The notes beneath the pieces were generated by a model. The model saw nothing but the letters and a program-made list of their open reading frames with translations. It searched no databases and was not told the DNA's origin. A program made the position numbers and the translations under genes. Source: Zoogloea oleivorans (GTDB taxonomy: Bacteria > Pseudomonadota > Gammaproteobacteria > Burkholderiales > Rhodocyclaceae). Taken from it: DNA of 64,000 bases. Below are positions 1 through 8,655 of the stretch, in pieces (positions within the stretch are counted from its first letter, which is position 1; each line of letters begins with the position of its first letter). The stretch spans positions 25,251 to 89,250 of the forward strand of contig JAOAUC010000008.1 in NCBI GenBank assembly GCA_030157785.1, read 5' to 3'.

Positions 1-60
1 GATCGCGGCCCCGTCCTGAATGGAATACTCGGTACGGGTGACGGGAAGGTTGCTGCGCAT
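1..60 (-). CDS. Aer-like PAS chemoreceptor, N-terminal fragment
   Basis: Only the first 20 codons lie in the window; the gene runs off the left edge. The reading frame begins MRSNLPVTRTEYSIQDGA, which resembles the start of Aer-type receptors, whose N-terminal PAS domain holds FAD and senses redox state before signalling to CheA/CheW. A GGAG sequence sits about seven bases before the ATG. The lipoprotein gene at 183-665 lies upstream on the same strand, 122 bases away. The family call rests on a very short stretch, so another PAS-MCP is possible. Confidence 0.5.
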   Translation of the reverse strand, partial: MRSNLPVTRTEYSIQDGAAI

Positions 61-182
61 GACGGGCTCCGGGGCATGGACTTGACCGTGTGTTTAACGG
101 TCAGGGGGCGAGCTCCTGAAGGGCACGCCAGATGCCGAGTGACTTTTGTCACAGGCCCCGCTGCCTGAAATGGGTATGCCTT

Positions 183-665
183 TCAGCCGCGTATTTCGTT
201 GCTGCGGCTGGTGCCGGTAACTTTGCCATCCATGTCGAAATGGATGTTGAAAAACACCGCGGCGTTGAATTCGGGCGGCAGGCGCCAGTCCCAGACTTCT
301 TCCTTTTTCATCGCAAAACTCTGAACAGAGCGCGGCTTGCCGAGCAGGCGGCGCACCTGGTCTTTCGTCCAGCCCGCCTGCACGCGGGCGAAGTTCTGCG
401 GGGTGAGCACGTTTTCGAGGCTTTTCAGGATGTTATCCGGGCCAATGGTAGCCATGAAGCACTCGGTGCCTTCAGGTTGGCGGGTGTACTCCCAGGTCAC
501 GCTGCCGTCGTCGTTGCGCCATTCGATGCCGGGCTTGCCGAGCTTGTCGCGTACGTCGTAACCGGTGGAGACGCCGGGTTTCAGGTCTTGCATCGTGACC
601 GTGTCGCAGCCGATCAGGCCGATGGCCGCCAGGGCACCAAGAAAAAGGGACAACAGTCTGTGCAT
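183..665 (-). CDS. BamE/SmpA-like outer membrane lipoprotein
   Basis: A 160-residue protein starting MHRLLSLFLG. A lipoprotein signal peptide ends in the lipobox LIGC at residues 17-20, so the mature protein should be lipidated and sent to the outer membrane. Two copies of a short SmpA/BamE-like motif follow: one around GVSTGYDVRDKLGKP and one around GWTKDQVRRLLGKPR. This repeat recalls two-domain OmlA-like proteins more than classical single-domain BamE. An upstream start 12 codons earlier exists, but it would bury the signal peptide. The gene is divergent from the liv operon. Its exact partner is unknown. Confidence 0.75.
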   Translation of the reverse strand: MHRLLSLFLGALAAIGLIGCDTVTMQDLKPGVSTGYDVRDKLGKPGIEWRNDDGSVTWEYTRQPEGTECFMATIGPDNILKSLENVLTPQNFARVQAGWTKDQVRRLLGKPRSVQSFAMKKEEVWDWRLPPEFNAAVFFNIHFDMDGKVTGTSRSNEIRG

Positions 666-766
666 CGGGTGAGCCTCCGGATACCGCCCGTATCCCGCCA
701 AAGGCGCCGGGCTTGGTTACAATCCCTGTCATTCTGGCATGAAGCCCCATTGCGGAGGATGAACAG

Positions 767-1891
767 GTGAAACGCAGCGTGATGATGCTGGCCCTGGCCG
801 GTGTGACGGTGACGGGCAGTGCCGCGGCCCTGGCCGATGTGGTCGTGAAGATCGGTTTTGCCGGCCCGCTGACCGGACCGATTGCCCACGTGGGCAAGGA
901 TGAACAGTACGGCGCCCAGCTGGCCCTCGATGATGCCAACGCAAAGGGCCTCAGCCTGGGCGGCCAGAAGGTGAAGTTTGAACTGATGGCCGAGGACGAC
1001 CAGGCCGATCCACGCACCGCCACCACCGTCGCCCAGCGCCTTGCCGATGCCGGCGTGAAGGGCGTGGTGGGCCACGTGACATCCGGTGCCGCGATTCCGG
1101 CCTCGCGCATTTACGAGCAGGCCGGCATTCCGGCCATAACGCCGTCGTCCACCAGTCCCGCGCTCACCCGGCAGCGCTACAAGACCACCTACCGCGTCAT
1201 CGCCAACGACCTGCAGCAGGGCGCGGCAATGGCGAAGTTCGCCACCGAGGTGCTCAAGGCGAAGCGCATTGCCGTCATCGACGATCGCACTGCCTACGGG
1301 CAGGGGCTTGCCGATGCGGTGGTGGGCAGCCTCAAGCGTCTTGGTGTGACGCCGGTTGGGCGGGAGTTCACCACCGACAAGTCCACCGACTTTGCGGCTA
1401 TCCTCACAAAACTCAAGGGCGCCCAGCCCGACGCCATCTTCTACGGCGGCATGGATGCCCAGGGCGCGCCGGTTCTCAAGCAGATGAAGCAGCTCGGCAT
1501 CACGGCCAAATACCTGGGCGGTGACGGCGCCTGCACTGCCGAGATGATCAAGATCGCCGGCCCGGCCATGAGCCCGGACGTGTATTGCACCCAGGCGGGT
1601 ATCCCGATGGACAAGATGCCCGGCGGCAAGGATTTCAACGAACGCTTCAAGAAGCGCTTCGGCGTGCCCGTGCAGCTTTATGCTCCGTACAGCTACGACG
1701 CTGCCAGCGCGCTCATCGAAGCCATGAAGCTGGCCAACTCTGCCGAGCCGGCCAAATACCTGCCGCAGCTCCAGAAAGTCGCTTTCAAGGGCGTCACCGG
1801 CAATATCTCCTTCGATGCCAGCGGCGACAGCCGCGAGGGTGGCGTCACGCTCTACCAGTTCAACAGCGGTAAATGGGAAGCCCGGCCGTGA
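767..1891 (+). CDS. livK: Branched-chain amino acid ABC transporter, binding protein (copy 1)
   Basis: A 374-residue periplasmic binding protein of the LivJ/LivK family. A typical signal peptide (MKRSVMMLALAGVTVTGSAA, with cleavage near ALAD) precedes VVKIGFAGPLTGPIAHVGKD, the usual opening of the Leu/Ile/Val-binding fold. Conserved family segments include GHVTSGAAIPASRIYE and IDDRTAYGQGLAD. It captures hydrophobic amino acids or related amides for LivHMGF. The next gene encodes a close paralogue 56 bases downstream, so the two look like a tandem duplication. A GGAGG-containing ribosome binding site lies upstream. The exact ligand cannot be read from the sequence. Confidence 0.9.
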   Translation: MKRSVMMLALAGVTVTGSAAALADVVVKIGFAGPLTGPIAHVGKDEQYGAQLALDDANAKGLSLGGQKVKFELMAEDDQADPRTATTVAQRLADAGVKGVVGHVTSGAAIPASRIYEQAGIPAITPSSTSPALTRQRYKTTYRVIANDLQQGAAMAKFATEVLKAKRIAVIDDRTAYGQGLADAVVGSLKRLGVTPVGREFTTDKSTDFAAILTKLKGAQPDAIFYGGMDAQGAPVLKQMKQLGITAKYLGGDGACTAEMIKIAGPAMSPDVYCTQAGIPMDKMPGGKDFNERFKKRFGVPVQLYAPYSYDAASALIEAMKLANSAEPAKYLPQLQKVAFKGVTGNISFDASGDSREGGVTLYQFNSGKWEARP

Positions 1892-1947
1892 CCGGCCCCG
1901 AAGTTGCTAGACAGCCTTGTTCCGTACCAATCAGAGGAGAAAACCGC

Positions 1948-3060
1948 ATGAAACACACCCTTGTCGCCCTCGCCGTGCTCGGTCTTGGTGCATCGGCCGT
2001 CCAGGCCCAGGAAGTCGTCAAGCTCGGCACCGCCGCGCCCCTTACCGGCACCCAGTCGCACCTGGGCAAGGACATCGAGAATGGCGTACGCCTGGCCATC
2101 GAGGAATACAACGCCAAGGGCGTGACCCTCGGCGGCAAGAAGGTGAAGTTTGAAGTGCAGGCCGAGGACGATCAGGCCGACCCGAAGACCGCCACCACCG
2201 TGGCCCAGCGTCTGGTGGACAGCGGCGTCAAGGGGGTTATCGGGCACCTCAATTCCGGTGCTTCGATTCCGGCCTCGCGCATTTACAACGAGGGCGGCAT
2301 TCCGCAGGTTTCCCCGGCGTCCACCAACCCCAAACTGACCCAGCAGAACTTCAAGGCCACCTTCCGCACCATCGCCAACGATGTGCAGCAGGGCCTGGCC
2401 ATCGGCAAGTACGCAGCCACCAAGCTTGGCACCAAGATCGCCCTCATCGATGACCGCACGGCCTACGGCCAGGGTCTGGCCGACGAAGTGGAAAAGGCCG
2501 TCAAGGCCAGCGGCGGCAAGCTGGTTGCGCGCGAATTCACCAGCGACAAGGCCACCGACTTCCTGTCCATCCTGACCCGTATCAAGGCCCAGAGCCCCGA
2601 CGTGATCGTCTACAGCGGCATGGACACCCAGGCCGGCCCGATGCTCAAGCAGATCAAGCAGCTCGGCCTCAACGTCAAGTTCATCACCGGCGACGGCGGC
2701 TGTACCGGCGAAGTGATCAAGCTGGCTGGCGACGCCATCACCGGCAACACCTTCTGCACCCAGCCCGGCTTGCCCCTCGACAAGATGCCCGGCGGCAAGA
2801 ACTTCAACGAGCGCTTCAAGAAGCGCTTCAATGCCGACGTGCAGATCTACGCCCCCTACGCCTACGACGCCACCTCGGCCATCATCGAAGCCATGAAGGC
2901 CGCCAACAGCAGCGACCCGGCCAAGTACGCGGCGTCGATTGGCAAGGTGAACTTCCCCGGCGTGATCGGCACCGTGGCCTTCGACGCCAAGGGCGACATC
3001 AAGGACGGCGCGGTCACCGTGTACCAGTTCAAGGCTGGCAAGTGGGAAGCCGCCCAGTAA
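1948..3060 (+). CDS. livK: Branched-chain amino acid ABC transporter, binding protein (copy 2)
   Basis: A 370-residue LivJ/LivK-type binding protein with signal peptide MKHTLVALAVLGLGASAVQA. The start was chosen at the ATG that follows AGAGGAGA by about eight bases; an in-frame start 25 codons upstream would overlap the previous gene and lacks the signal peptide at its start. It shares long runs with the preceding protein (for example IDDRTAYGQGLAD and NERFKKRF), so the pair arose by duplication. It is directly followed by the permease genes, which suggests it is the main partner of LivHM; the two copies may differ in ligand preference or affinity. Confidence 0.93.
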   Translation: MKHTLVALAVLGLGASAVQAQEVVKLGTAAPLTGTQSHLGKDIENGVRLAIEEYNAKGVTLGGKKVKFEVQAEDDQADPKTATTVAQRLVDSGVKGVIGHLNSGASIPASRIYNEGGIPQVSPASTNPKLTQQNFKATFRTIANDVQQGLAIGKYAATKLGTKIALIDDRTAYGQGLADEVEKAVKASGGKLVAREFTSDKATDFLSILTRIKAQSPDVIVYSGMDTQAGPMLKQIKQLGLNVKFITGDGGCTGEVIKLAGDAITGNTFCTQPGLPLDKMPGGKNFNERFKKRFNADVQIYAPYAYDATSAIIEAMKAANSSDPAKYAASIGKVNFPGVIGTVAFDAKGDIKDGAVTVYQFKAGKWEAAQ

Positions 3061-3077
3061 AACGTCGCTAATCGTGT

Positions 3078-3093
3078 AGGGGCAATTGCCCCT
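3078..3093. other. Perfect 16-bp palindrome between livK and livH
   Basis: AGGGGCAATTGCCCCT is a perfect palindrome located 18 bases after the second livK stop and 54 bases before livH. No T-run follows, so it is not a classic terminator. Hairpins in this position between a binding protein gene and its permease genes are known from other ABC operons, where they stabilise the upstream mRNA or reduce read-through. That role here is inference. Confidence 0.5.
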
Positions 3094-3146
3094 GCCGCCG
3101 CCCCACTGTTCTTTACCCGTTCTCCCACCCTCTCCGGGTCGCATCG

Positions 3147-4079
3147 ATGGAAACCCTTCTCCAACAAACCGTAAACGGCCTCGTCGTGGGCAGCGTGTAT
3201 GCGCTGGTCGCCCTCGGCTACACGATGGTCTACGGCATTCTCGGGCTGATCAACTTCGCCCACGGCGACGTGCTGATGATCGGCGCGCTGGTCGCCCTCG
3301 AGGCGATCCGCCTGATCCAGCTCTACGCGCCCGACCTCGGGCTGATTCCCACGCTGCTCGGCGGCCTGGGCGTGTCGGTCATTGTCTGCATGGCCCTCGG
3401 CTACACCATCGAACGCACCGCCTATCGTCGCCTGCGCAATGCGCCGCGGCTGGCGCCGCTGATCACTGCCATCGGCGTGTCCTTCTTGCTCCAGACTCTC
3501 GCCATGATCATCTGGGGGCGCAACTACCACACCTTCCCGCAGCTGGTTTCCACCACACCGCTCGAACCGGTGGCCGGTGTTTTCATCACCCCGGTGCAGA
3601 TCGCCATTCTGGTGGTGTCCGCCACGTTGATGGTGGCCCTGCTGCTGCTGGTGAACAAAACCCGCCTCGGCCGCGCCATGCGCGCCACCGCCGAGAACCA
3701 CAAGGTGGCCAGCCTGATGGGCGTGGACACCAACAAGATCATCGCCGCCACCTTCATCATCGGCTCGGCGCTGGCCGCCGTGGCCGGCGTGATGTTTTCG
3801 TCGAACTACGGCATCGCCCACTACGCCATGGGCTTCATGCCCGGCCTCAAGGCTTTTACCGCGGCGGTGCTGGGCGGCATCGGCAACCTCGGCGGGGCGA
3901 TGCTCGGCGGGCTGCTGCTCGGGCTGGTGGAATCCATCGGCGCCGGTTACATCGAGGACATGAGCTTCGGCTTCCTCAACTCCAGCTACCAGGACATCTT
4001 CGCCTTCGTCATCCTCGGCATCGTGCTCATCTTCCGGCCTACCGGCCTGCTGGGCGAGCGGGTGGCGGACCGGGCTTGA
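3147..4079 (+). CDS. livH: Branched-chain amino acid ABC transporter permease LivH
   Basis: A 310-residue inner-membrane permease, the normal length for LivH. It opens METLLQQTVNGLVVGSVYAL and continues with LGYTMVYGILGLINFAHGD, a hallmark of this family. About eight hydrophobic segments are visible. The EAA-like cytoplasmic loop (GRAMRATAENHKVASLMGV) contacts the ATPases. It pairs with LivM encoded 10 bases downstream to form the translocation pore energised by LivG and LivF. The ATG is used; no better start is seen. Confidence 0.95.
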   Translation: METLLQQTVNGLVVGSVYALVALGYTMVYGILGLINFAHGDVLMIGALVALEAIRLIQLYAPDLGLIPTLLGGLGVSVIVCMALGYTIERTAYRRLRNAPRLAPLITAIGVSFLLQTLAMIIWGRNYHTFPQLVSTTPLEPVAGVFITPVQIAILVVSATLMVALLLLVNKTRLGRAMRATAENHKVASLMGVDTNKIIAATFIIGSALAAVAGVMFSSNYGIAHYAMGFMPGLKAFTAAVLGGIGNLGGAMLGGLLLGLVESIGAGYIEDMSFGFLNSSYQDIFAFVILGIVLIFRPTGLLGERVADRA

Positions 4080-4089
4080 GGACACTTTC

Positions 4090-5202
4090 ATGAACCAACT
4101 CGCTCTCGCCATTCCGTGGCTCGGCAAGCGCAACCCGGCGGCAGCCCGCTGGGTGGTGATTGCCCTGGCCCTTGCTGCGCCGTTGATTGCCGTGCTGTTC
4201 GGCAAAACGTGGGTGCGCATCCTCGATTTTGCGATGCTCTACGTGATGCTCGCCATCGGCCTCAACCTGGTGGTGGGCTTCGCCGGTCTGCTCGACCTGG
4301 GCTACATCGCCTTCTACGCGGTGGGCGCCTACACCTTCGCCTTCCTCGCTTCGCCGCACTTTGACATCCACCTGCCCTTCTGGCTGGCCTTGCCGGCGGG
4401 GGCCGCGTTTGCCGCGCTGGCCGGGATCATCCTCGGCCTGCCCACGCTGCGCCTGCGTGGTGACTACCTGGCCATCGTCACGCTGGGCTTCGGCGAGATC
4501 GTGCGCATCTTCCTCAACAACCTGAACCACCCGATCAACATCACCAACGGGCCGCAGGGCATCAACATGGTCGACCCACTGGTGCTCTTCGGCTGGGACA
4601 TCTCCCAGGGGCTGCAGATTGGCGAGTCCTTCAAGATCAACTCGCTGTTCCTGTACTACTACGTCTTTCTCGCCTTCGTGGTGCTGTCGATCATCCTCGT
4701 CCAGCGCCTGCAGATTTCCCGCATCGGGCGGGCCTGGGCGGCGATTCGTGACGACGAGCTGGCGGCCAAGGCGATCGGTATCAACACCCGCAACATGAAG
4801 CTGCTGGCCTTCTCGCTGGGGGCCACCTTTGGTGGCGTGTCCGGCGGGCTGTTCGCGGCCTTCCAGGGCTTCGTGTCGCCCGAGAGTTTTTCGCTGATGG
4901 AATCCATCGCCGTGCTGACGATGATCGTCTTTGGCGGCATGGGCAACCTGGCCGGCGTCATCGTCGGCGCGTTGGCCCTCACTGCGCTGCCGGAAATCCT
5001 GCGCTACGTGGCGGTGCCGGTGCAGCAGGCGCTGTTCGACCGGGTCATCCTCGACCCGGAAGTGCTGCGCATGCTGCTGCTGTCACTGGCGATGATCTTC
5101 ATGATGCTGCTGCGCCCGTCGGGGCTGATTCCCGCTTACAGCCGCTATTCGCGTCCTGAACTGGTGGTCGGCAAGCAAAGCAGCGGGGAGGTCGCCAAGT
5201 GA
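4090..5202 (+). CDS. livM: Branched-chain amino acid ABC transporter permease LivM
   Basis: A 370-residue polytopic membrane protein. The segments AIGLNLVVGFAGLLDLGYIA and LRLRGDYLAIVTLGFGEIVR are characteristic of LivM. The cytoplasmic loop RIGRAWAAIRDDELAAKAIG is the ATPase-docking region. It forms the heterodimeric pore with LivH. The stop codon overlaps the GTG start of livG (GTGA), so translation of the two is probably coupled. Confidence 0.95.
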   Translation: MNQLALAIPWLGKRNPAAARWVVIALALAAPLIAVLFGKTWVRILDFAMLYVMLAIGLNLVVGFAGLLDLGYIAFYAVGAYTFAFLASPHFDIHLPFWLALPAGAAFAALAGIILGLPTLRLRGDYLAIVTLGFGEIVRIFLNNLNHPINITNGPQGINMVDPLVLFGWDISQGLQIGESFKINSLFLYYYVFLAFVVLSIILVQRLQISRIGRAWAAIRDDELAAKAIGINTRNMKLLAFSLGATFGGVSGGLFAAFQGFVSPESFSLMESIAVLTMIVFGGMGNLAGVIVGALALTALPEILRYVAVPVQQALFDRVILDPEVLRMLLLSLAMIFMMLLRPSGLIPAYSRYSRPELVVGKQSSGEVAK

Positions 5203-5984
5203 TCACGCTCCTCGAGGCCCGCGGCATCGGCAAGCGCTTCGGCGGCCTCACGGCCTTGTCCGACGTATCGCTGACCATCCGCAAGGGCGAGATCTACGGC
5301 CTCATCGGCCCCAATGGCGCCGGCAAGACGACCTTCTTCAACGTGCTCACCGGCGCCTACACGGCCGAGGAGGGCGAGATCGTCTTCAACGGCAGCGAAC
5401 TGCCCGCCGGCAAACCGCACCTCGTCGTCGAGGCCGGCATCGCCCGAACCTTTCAGAACATCCGCCTGTTCCGCGAAATGACCGCCCTCGAAAACGTGAT
5501 GGCCGGCCACCACATCCGCTCCCGCGCCAATCCCTTCGCGATCCTGCTGCAGACCAAACACGCGAAGGAAGAGGAGCGCCTGATCACCGAGCGTGCCTTC
5601 GAACTGCTGCGTTACGTGGGCATCGAGCGCTTTGCCGATACCGTGTCGAAGAACCTTTCCTACGGCGACCAGCGCCGCCTCGAGATCGCCCGCGCGCTGG
5701 CCACCGAGCCGCAGCTGCTGGCCCTCGACGAACCCGCCGCTGGCATGAACGCCACCGAAACCGCCAAGCTGCGCGAACTGGTCCAGACCATCCGCCACGA
5801 CGGTGTCACCGTGCTGCTCATCGAGCACGATGTGAAGCTGGTGATGGGTCTGTGCGACCGGCTGGCCGTGCTCGACTTCGGCAAGAAGATCGCCGAGGAC
5901 GTGCCCGCCATGGTGCAGAAGAACGACGCCGTGATTTCCGCCTACCTGGGCGGTGGCACCCACAAGGTCGGAGCTGCCGCATGA
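5199..5984 (+). CDS. livG: Branched-chain amino acid ABC transporter ATPase LivG
   Basis: A 261-residue ATP-binding subunit. Walker A is GPNGAGKTT at residues 37-45, the signature is LSYGDQRR, and Walker B is LLALDEPAAGMN, the last being typical of LivG. The gene starts with GTG overlapping the livM stop and itself overlaps livF by ATGA. It powers transport through LivHM at the inner face of the cytoplasmic membrane together with LivF. Confidence 0.95.
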   Translation: MITLLEARGIGKRFGGLTALSDVSLTIRKGEIYGLIGPNGAGKTTFFNVLTGAYTAEEGEIVFNGSELPAGKPHLVVEAGIARTFQNIRLFREMTALENVMAGHHIRSRANPFAILLQTKHAKEEERLITERAFELLRYVGIERFADTVSKNLSYGDQRRLEIARALATEPQLLALDEPAAGMNATETAKLRELVQTIRHDGVTVLLIEHDVKLVMGLCDRLAVLDFGKKIAEDVPAMVQKNDAVISAYLGGGTHKVGAAA

Positions 5985-6700
5985 GTGCTACGCCATTGCT
6001 GCAACTGCGCGATACCAAGATTTCCTACGGTGCCATCGAGGCCGTAAAGGGCATCAGCCTGGAACTGGCCAAGGGCGAACTGGTGTCGCTGATCGGGGCC
6101 AACGGCGCCGGCAAGACCACTACCTTGAACGCCATCGCCGGCCTTCTGCCGGTGGCTGACGGCGAGATTCTTTACGACGGCACGAAGATCAACACCCTGC
6201 CGGCCCACAAGCGCCTGCGCCAGGGCCTGGCCCTGGTGCCGGAAGGGCGCGGCATCTTCACGCGCCTGACGGTCGAGGAGAACCTGCGCATGGGCGCCTA
6301 TTGCCGGCGCGACACCGACGCCATCGAGGCCGACATGGAGCGTGTGTTCACCATGCTGCCGCGGGTCAGGGAGCGCCTGCAGCAGGTGGCCGGCACCCTG
6401 TCGGGCGGCGAACAGCAGATGGTCGCCATCGGCCGGGCACTGCTGTCGCGGCCGCGCCTCTTGCTGCTCGACGAGCCGTCGATGGGGCTGGCGCCGCTGG
6501 TGGTCGAGAAGATCTTCGAGGTCATCCGCTCGGTGGCGGCCGAGGGCGTCACCATCTTGTTGGTCGAGCAGAACGCCAACCTGGCGCTGGAGTTCTCGCA
6601 GCGGGCCTACGTGATGGAGTCGGGCCGGATCACCCTGACCGGCTCCGGCGCCGACCTGCTGGCCGACCCGAAGGTGCGGGCGGCCTACCTGGGTGAGTGA
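5981..6700 (+). CDS. livF: Branched-chain amino acid ABC transporter ATPase LivF
   Basis: A 239-residue ATP-binding subunit beginning MSATPLLQLRDTKISYGAIE. Walker A is GANGAGKTTT near residues 39-48, the signature is LSGGEQQM, and Walker B is LLLLDEPSMGLAP, a LivF-specific form. The chosen ATG overlaps the livG stop (ATGA); a start 43 codons upstream in the same frame lies inside livG and is not supported. This is the last gene of the liv operon; no clear terminator hairpin follows it. Confidence 0.95.
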   Translation: MSATPLLQLRDTKISYGAIEAVKGISLELAKGELVSLIGANGAGKTTTLNAIAGLLPVADGEILYDGTKINTLPAHKRLRQGLALVPEGRGIFTRLTVEENLRMGAYCRRDTDAIEADMERVFTMLPRVRERLQQVAGTLSGGEQQMVAIGRALLSRPRLLLLDEPSMGLAPLVVEKIFEVIRSVAAEGVTILLVEQNANLALEFSQRAYVMESGRITLTGSGADLLADPKVRAAYLGE

Positions 6701-6764
6701 TGGCGGGGCTGACGAATGGCGCGTCGGCGTCTAGTCTGGAAAGGTAGCCAGAAGGGTTCGCCGC

Positions 6765-7298
6765 ATGTCCGTTTCCTCCGTCTCCTCGTCCACCGCTTAC
6801 AGCGTCAGCCCGGCGTCGCCCAGACGCCCGGGGGCGGCTGCTCAGGATGCGGCGCTCAGCGAGGCCGATCAGCGGGCGATCACCGAGCTAAAAAAGCGCG
6901 ACCGCGAGGTGCGTGCCCACGAGCTGGCCCACGTGGCCGCCGGTGCCGGCCTCGTCACCCACGGGGCGAGTTACAGCTACCAGACTGGCCCTGACGGTCA
7001 GCGCTATGCGGTCGGCGGCGAAGTCGGAATCGACGTGTCGAAGGCCCGCACGCCGGAAGAAACCGTCGCCAAGGCCCAGCAGATCCAGGCCGCCGCATTG
7101 GCCCCGGCCGACCCTTCCGGCCCGGATCGCCAGATCGCCGCCCATGCCGGGCAGATGGCGATGGAGGCGCGCATGGAAATGGCCTCCCAGACATCCTCCG
7201 AGGGCGCGCAGGCGGGCAAGGTCGAATTCGCCTACGGTGCGGTGGCCCAGGCCGGCGGCGCGCCGGATGCGGGCAATCAGGTCAATACCTACGCTTGA
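6765..7298 (+). CDS. SprA-related putative metalloprotease
   Basis: A 177-residue protein with a low-complexity Ser/Ala/Pro start, then a helical region containing HELAH at residues 52-56, which fits the HExxH zinc-protease motif, followed by GASYSYQTGPDGQRYAVGGEV. This combination matches the SprA-related putative metalloprotease (CJM1_0395-like) family. No signal peptide is seen, so it is probably cytoplasmic or carried by another route. It sits 64 bases after livF, on the same strand, with no evident functional tie to the transporter. Family substrates are not known to me. Confidence 0.75.
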   Translation: MSVSSVSSSTAYSVSPASPRRPGAAAQDAALSEADQRAITELKKRDREVRAHELAHVAAGAGLVTHGASYSYQTGPDGQRYAVGGEVGIDVSKARTPEETVAKAQQIQAAALAPADPSGPDRQIAAHAGQMAMEARMEMASQTSSEGAQAGKVEFAYGAVAQAGGAPDAGNQVNTYA

Positions 7299-7321
7299 CG
7301 CTCGGTGTGCTGTTTTTGAAG

Positions 7322-8653
7322 TTATCGTTCCCTGAACGATTCGTCCAGGATCCGGATTACCGGGTAAAGAAAGTAGGAGAGCACCGTTCGGTTGCCCGTG
7401 ACGATTTCTGCCGTTACAGTCATTCCTGGGAGCAGGCGGGTTGGTGACGGAGTCTGCTGAAGCTGCGTCCTTTCAAGGCTGGCCCTGACCAGATAGTGAA
7501 AGCTCTGGCCGCCGCTCGATGTTTGGCGACTGAAGGTGTCGGCGCTGATGCTGCTCACTTTTGCGGTTGCCGTACCGTGTTTTTGAAACGGATAGGCATC
7601 GAGTTTGATGCGCACTGTGTCACCAACGCGTATTTCGGCGACATCTGCTGGCGTTACCTCTGACTCCACCTCGAGTTGCGCATTCAAAGGGACGAGCGTG
7701 AAGAGCGCTTCCGCATCCTTGAGGACGGAGCCCACCGATTTCTTGCCAATTTCCAGCACGATGGCATCTTCGGGTGCCGTCAGATCGACGAGGCGTGAGC
7801 GCAGTCGGGCTTTGTCGAGTTGATTGCTCACTTCATCCCGCTGTTGCATTGTGGCTGAGAGCTTTTCCATGGCTTCTTGTCTCCAGGTCTTGGAAAACGT
7901 CATGCGCTCTGCTTCCGTTCCCGCGATCTCGCGGTGGATCTCCCTTTCCCTGTTTAGCGCAAGGTGGAGGTCACGCTCCACTTCGAGGCGTTTCTCCTCG
8001 GCTTCCAGTCGTCTGACCCTCGATCCGAACTTGTTGGTCTCAAGCTCCAGAAACATTTTTTCCAGTTCCTGCAGGGTTTTCACCCGGCTTGCAAGTGTTG
8101 CCTGATCTTGTTTGTTGGTGTTGAGACTGGCTTGCAGCCGGTGAATTGTTTCATCGAACTGACGAATCTTCCCTGCGTAGGCGCCCTGGCGTTCCGTGAG
8201 CAGGCTCGCTTGAAGGCGGGCTTGTGGATTGTCTGCGGGAAGGGTTTTGCCAACCTGTCCCTTCAGCTCGGACTCGATGCGCCGGGCCTGAATCGAAAGT
8301 GTTTCTTCCCGGGACCCGAGTTGGCTGGCATCCGCGGTGGCAAAGGTGGGGTCAAGGGTCGCAAGGACGGCCCCTTTCTTGACAACCTGCCCCACCCGGA
8401 CATTGATCGTTTTGAGGATGCCCGGTTCAAGGGGCTGGACAACGAGATTGGAGAGTGGCGTGACGAGCCGTCCGGTACCAATTACCAGTTTGTCCATCTT
8501 GGATACGCTGGCCCAAATCAGAGCAGTGGCCAGCAAGGCCAGCAAGGCATAGAGCGTTAGCTTGTGACCGGCTGGTGGGTCCCTGAACTCAATGGCGAGG
8601 GCATCCGGCAGGAATTCGCCCAGCAGTTCACGCGTATTGTCCCTTTTCGACAT
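7322..8653 (-). CDS. Type I secretion membrane fusion protein (HlyD family)
   Basis: A 443-residue HlyD-type adaptor. The order is a short cytoplasmic tail, one transmembrane segment near residues 30-50 (LTLYALLALLATALIWASV), a biotinyl-lipoyl-like half (VVQPLEPGILKTINVRVGQV), a long alpha-helical hairpin, and the C-terminal beta region. It bridges the inner-membrane ABC exporter to an outer-membrane TolC protein. The start MSKRDNTRELL was chosen because it follows the exporter stop by two bases; a longer in-frame start overlaps the exporter. It is the last gene of the cassette, and no TolC-like gene is present in the window, so the outer-membrane partner must be encoded elsewhere. Confidence 0.92.
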   Translation of the reverse strand: MSKRDNTRELLGEFLPDALAIEFRDPPAGHKLTLYALLALLATALIWASVSKMDKLVIGTGRLVTPLSNLVVQPLEPGILKTINVRVGQVVKKGAVLATLDPTFATADASQLGSREETLSIQARRIESELKGQVGKTLPADNPQARLQASLLTERQGAYAGKIRQFDETIHRLQASLNTNKQDQATLASRVKTLQELEKMFLELETNKFGSRVRRLEAEEKRLEVERDLHLALNREREIHREIAGTEAERMTFSKTWRQEAMEKLSATMQQRDEVSNQLDKARLRSRLVDLTAPEDAIVLEIGKKSVGSVLKDAEALFTLVPLNAQLEVESEVTPADVAEIRVGDTVRIKLDAYPFQKHGTATAKVSSISADTFSRQTSSGGQSFHYLVRASLERTQLQQTPSPTRLLPGMTVTAEIVTGNRTVLSYFLYPVIRILDESFRER

Positions 8654-8655
8654 GA

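Noticed and set aside
737..757. TGGCAT...TTGC before the first livK gene, resembling a sigma-54 promoter.
   Set aside because: The spacing is 16 bases, too long for sigma-54 recognition.
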